From the NCBI GenBank assembly GCA_002387005.1, contig DGKN01000026.1, positions 17,839-26,396 on the forward strand: a DNA stretch of 8,558 bases, read 5' to 3'. Shown in pieces: positions 7,718 through 8,558 of this stretch. A program made the position numbers and the translations under genes. Under the pieces are notes generated by a model. It made no database searches. It had not been told where the DNA came from and worked only from the letters and a program-made list of their open reading frames with translations. Every line of letters begins with the position of its first letter. Position 1 is the first letter of the stretch. Origin of the DNA: Propionibacteriaceae bacterium UBA4569 (lineage in GTDB: Bacteria > Actinomycetota > Actinomycetes > Propionibacteriales > Propionibacteriaceae).

Positions 7718-8515
7718 GTGACAGACGAGTCCACCAAGCGCATCGATGCCGGAGTCCAGCCCGCGAGGGCGCGTACGGCTGGCGGGCGTGTCGGCTCGGT
7801 GCTGGGCGAGTTGCTCGTCGTCGTCATCGGCGCCCTGATCATCTCGTCATTGCTGCGTGCCTTCATGGGGCAGATGTTCATCATTCCGTCCGGGTCGATG
7901 CAGAACACCTTGCAGATCGACGACCGGGTGGTGGTCTCCAAGATCAGCACCTACCACCGCGGTGACATCGTCGTCTTCGAGGACCCGGCCAACTGGCTCC
8001 AGGAGGAACCCGCAACCCCCTCGGCCGGTCGACGGGTGATGGAGCTCATCGGGGTGCTCCCGTCCTCGTCCACCAACCACCTCGTCAAGCGGGTGATAGG
8101 CCTGCCCGGTGACCACATCACCTGCTGCGACGACCAGGGGCGGATGAGCGTCAACGGCAAGGCACTCGACGAGACCTCCTACCTGTACGTCTCCCCGGAG
8201 GGCACGCAGTCGCGTCCATCCGACTTCGACTTCGACGTGGTCGTGCCCGCTGGACGCATCTTCGTGATGGGCGACCATCGCGACATGTCCGGCGACTCAC
8301 GCTGCCATCTGCAGGACATCACCAACGACGGCCAGGTCGAGGGGATGGGGGCCTTCGTCCCGCAGAGCAGGGTGGTCGGACCCGTCGTGGCGATCGCCGC
8401 ACCATTCGACCGCTGGACGAGGTTCAGCGTCCCTGACACCTTCACCCACGTGCCCGATCCGACCGCCGCCGCTCCCGAGCAGCCAAGCGTGAGCGTCACC
8501 AACCCCAACTGCTGA
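7718..8515 (+). CDS. lepB: Type I signal peptidase, catalytically complete
   Basis: This 265-residue membrane protease removes signal peptides from exported preproteins on the outer face of the cytoplasmic membrane. One N-terminal membrane helix is at about 28-46. Box B is IIPSGSMQNTL with nucleophile Ser60; RGDIVVFEDP (81-90) follows; box D is LVKRVIGLPGD with general-base Lys124 (122-132); box E is GDHRDMSGDSR (185-195). All residues for the Ser/Lys dyad are present. Its only four Cys are C136, C137 (adjacent), C196 just after DSR, and C265 as the last residue, the same pattern as the upstream paralogue. The Ala/Pro-rich tail (about 247-256) is probably flexible. GTG at 7718 follows AGGAGGAGG (7701-7709) by 8 bases. 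It is 58 bases behind its paralogue and overlaps rnhB by one base, so it is likely an operon. Confidence 0.95.
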   Translation: MTDESTKRIDAGVQPARARTAGGRVGSVLGELLVVVIGALIISSLLRAFMGQMFIIPSGSMQNTLQIDDRVVVSKISTYHRGDIVVFEDPANWLQEEPATPSAGRRVMELIGVLPSSSTNHLVKRVIGLPGDHITCCDDQGRMSVNGKALDETSYLYVSPEGTQSRPSDFDFDVVVPAGRIFVMGDHRDMSGDSRCHLQDITNDGQVEGMGAFVPQSRVVGPVVAIAAPFDRWTRFSVPDTFTHVPDPTAAAPEQPSVSVTNPNC

Positions 8516-8558
8516 TGGTTCGTGCTGGCAAGGGGATCTACGGCTACGAGCGCGCGAT
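8515..8558 (+). CDS. rnhB: Ribonuclease HII, N-terminal fragment (3' truncated by window edge)
   Basis: ATG at 8515 overlaps the lepB stop by one base (TGATG) and opens a frame to the window end: MVRAGKGIYGYERA, 14 residues. This fits the N-terminal lead of actinobacterial RNase HII, ahead of its VDEAGRG active-site motif, which lies outside the window. RNase HII removes misincorporated ribonucleotides from DNA. The call depends mainly on the conserved rplS-lepB-rnhB order and this short match. No separate Shine-Dalgarno is clear; translation is probably coupled to lepB. Confidence 0.65.
   Translation, partial: MVRAGKGIYGYERA

Overview
The window comes from a high-GC Gram-positive bacterium. 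The gene order rimM-trmD ... rplS-lepB-rnhB is the ordinary actinobacterial block (Mycobacterium tuberculosis has the same backbone). GTG starts are common, and the SdhA/SdhC types are those of actinobacteria. Overall character and the prominence of the succinate dehydrogenase operon suggest a member of the Propionibacteriaceae (Propionibacterium/Cutibacterium-like), but that placement is inference from gene content, not a database match.

Layout, left to right. 1-999 (+): the 3' end of rimM (16S rRNA maturation) overlapping trmD (tRNA m1G37 methyltransferase). 1000-1184: intergenic stretch with an AT-rich patch and a candidate leaderless promoter. 1185-4737 (+): a tightly overlapping sdhC-sdhA-sdhB operon for a type-B succinate:menaquinone oxidoreductase / fumarate reductase (single five-helix dihaem anchor, covalent-FAD flavoprotein, three-cluster iron-sulphur subunit). 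4747-4817: a nested double inverted repeat acting as a two-way terminator between convergent operons. 4829-6353 (-): a short ECF-like (SigE-family-like) sigma factor followed by a single-pass membrane protein that looks like its anti-sigma/sensor partner. 6354-6537: divergent promoter region and a candidate structured leader for rplS. 6538-6885 (+): rplS (ribosomal protein bL19), then a strong hairpin terminator and three tandem 16-17-bp repeats. 7036-8515 (+): two adjacent type I signal peptidase paralogues. 8515-end: the first codons of rnhB.

How it fits together: translation-machinery genes (rimM, trmD, rplS) and secretion (lepB) form the conserved backbone. Between trmD and rplS sits a respiratory/fermentative module (sdhCAB) and a convergent sigma/membrane-sensor pair. 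In propionic-acid fermenters SdhCAB running as fumarate reductase is a central step of the Wood-Werkman cycle.

The most striking observation is that the first signal peptidase paralogue keeps the family boxes but has lost both catalytic dyad residues (Ser to Ala and Lys to Ser), while the second keeps both. The two share an identical four-cysteine pattern, including a C-terminal Cys. This looks like a pseudoenzyme/enzyme pair, comparable to SpsA/SpsB of Staphylococcus aureus. Other points of interest are the candidate rplS leader RNA, the nested palindrome after sdhB, the tandem repeats upstream of the pseudo-peptidase, and a Glu in place of the catalytic Asp of TrmD.
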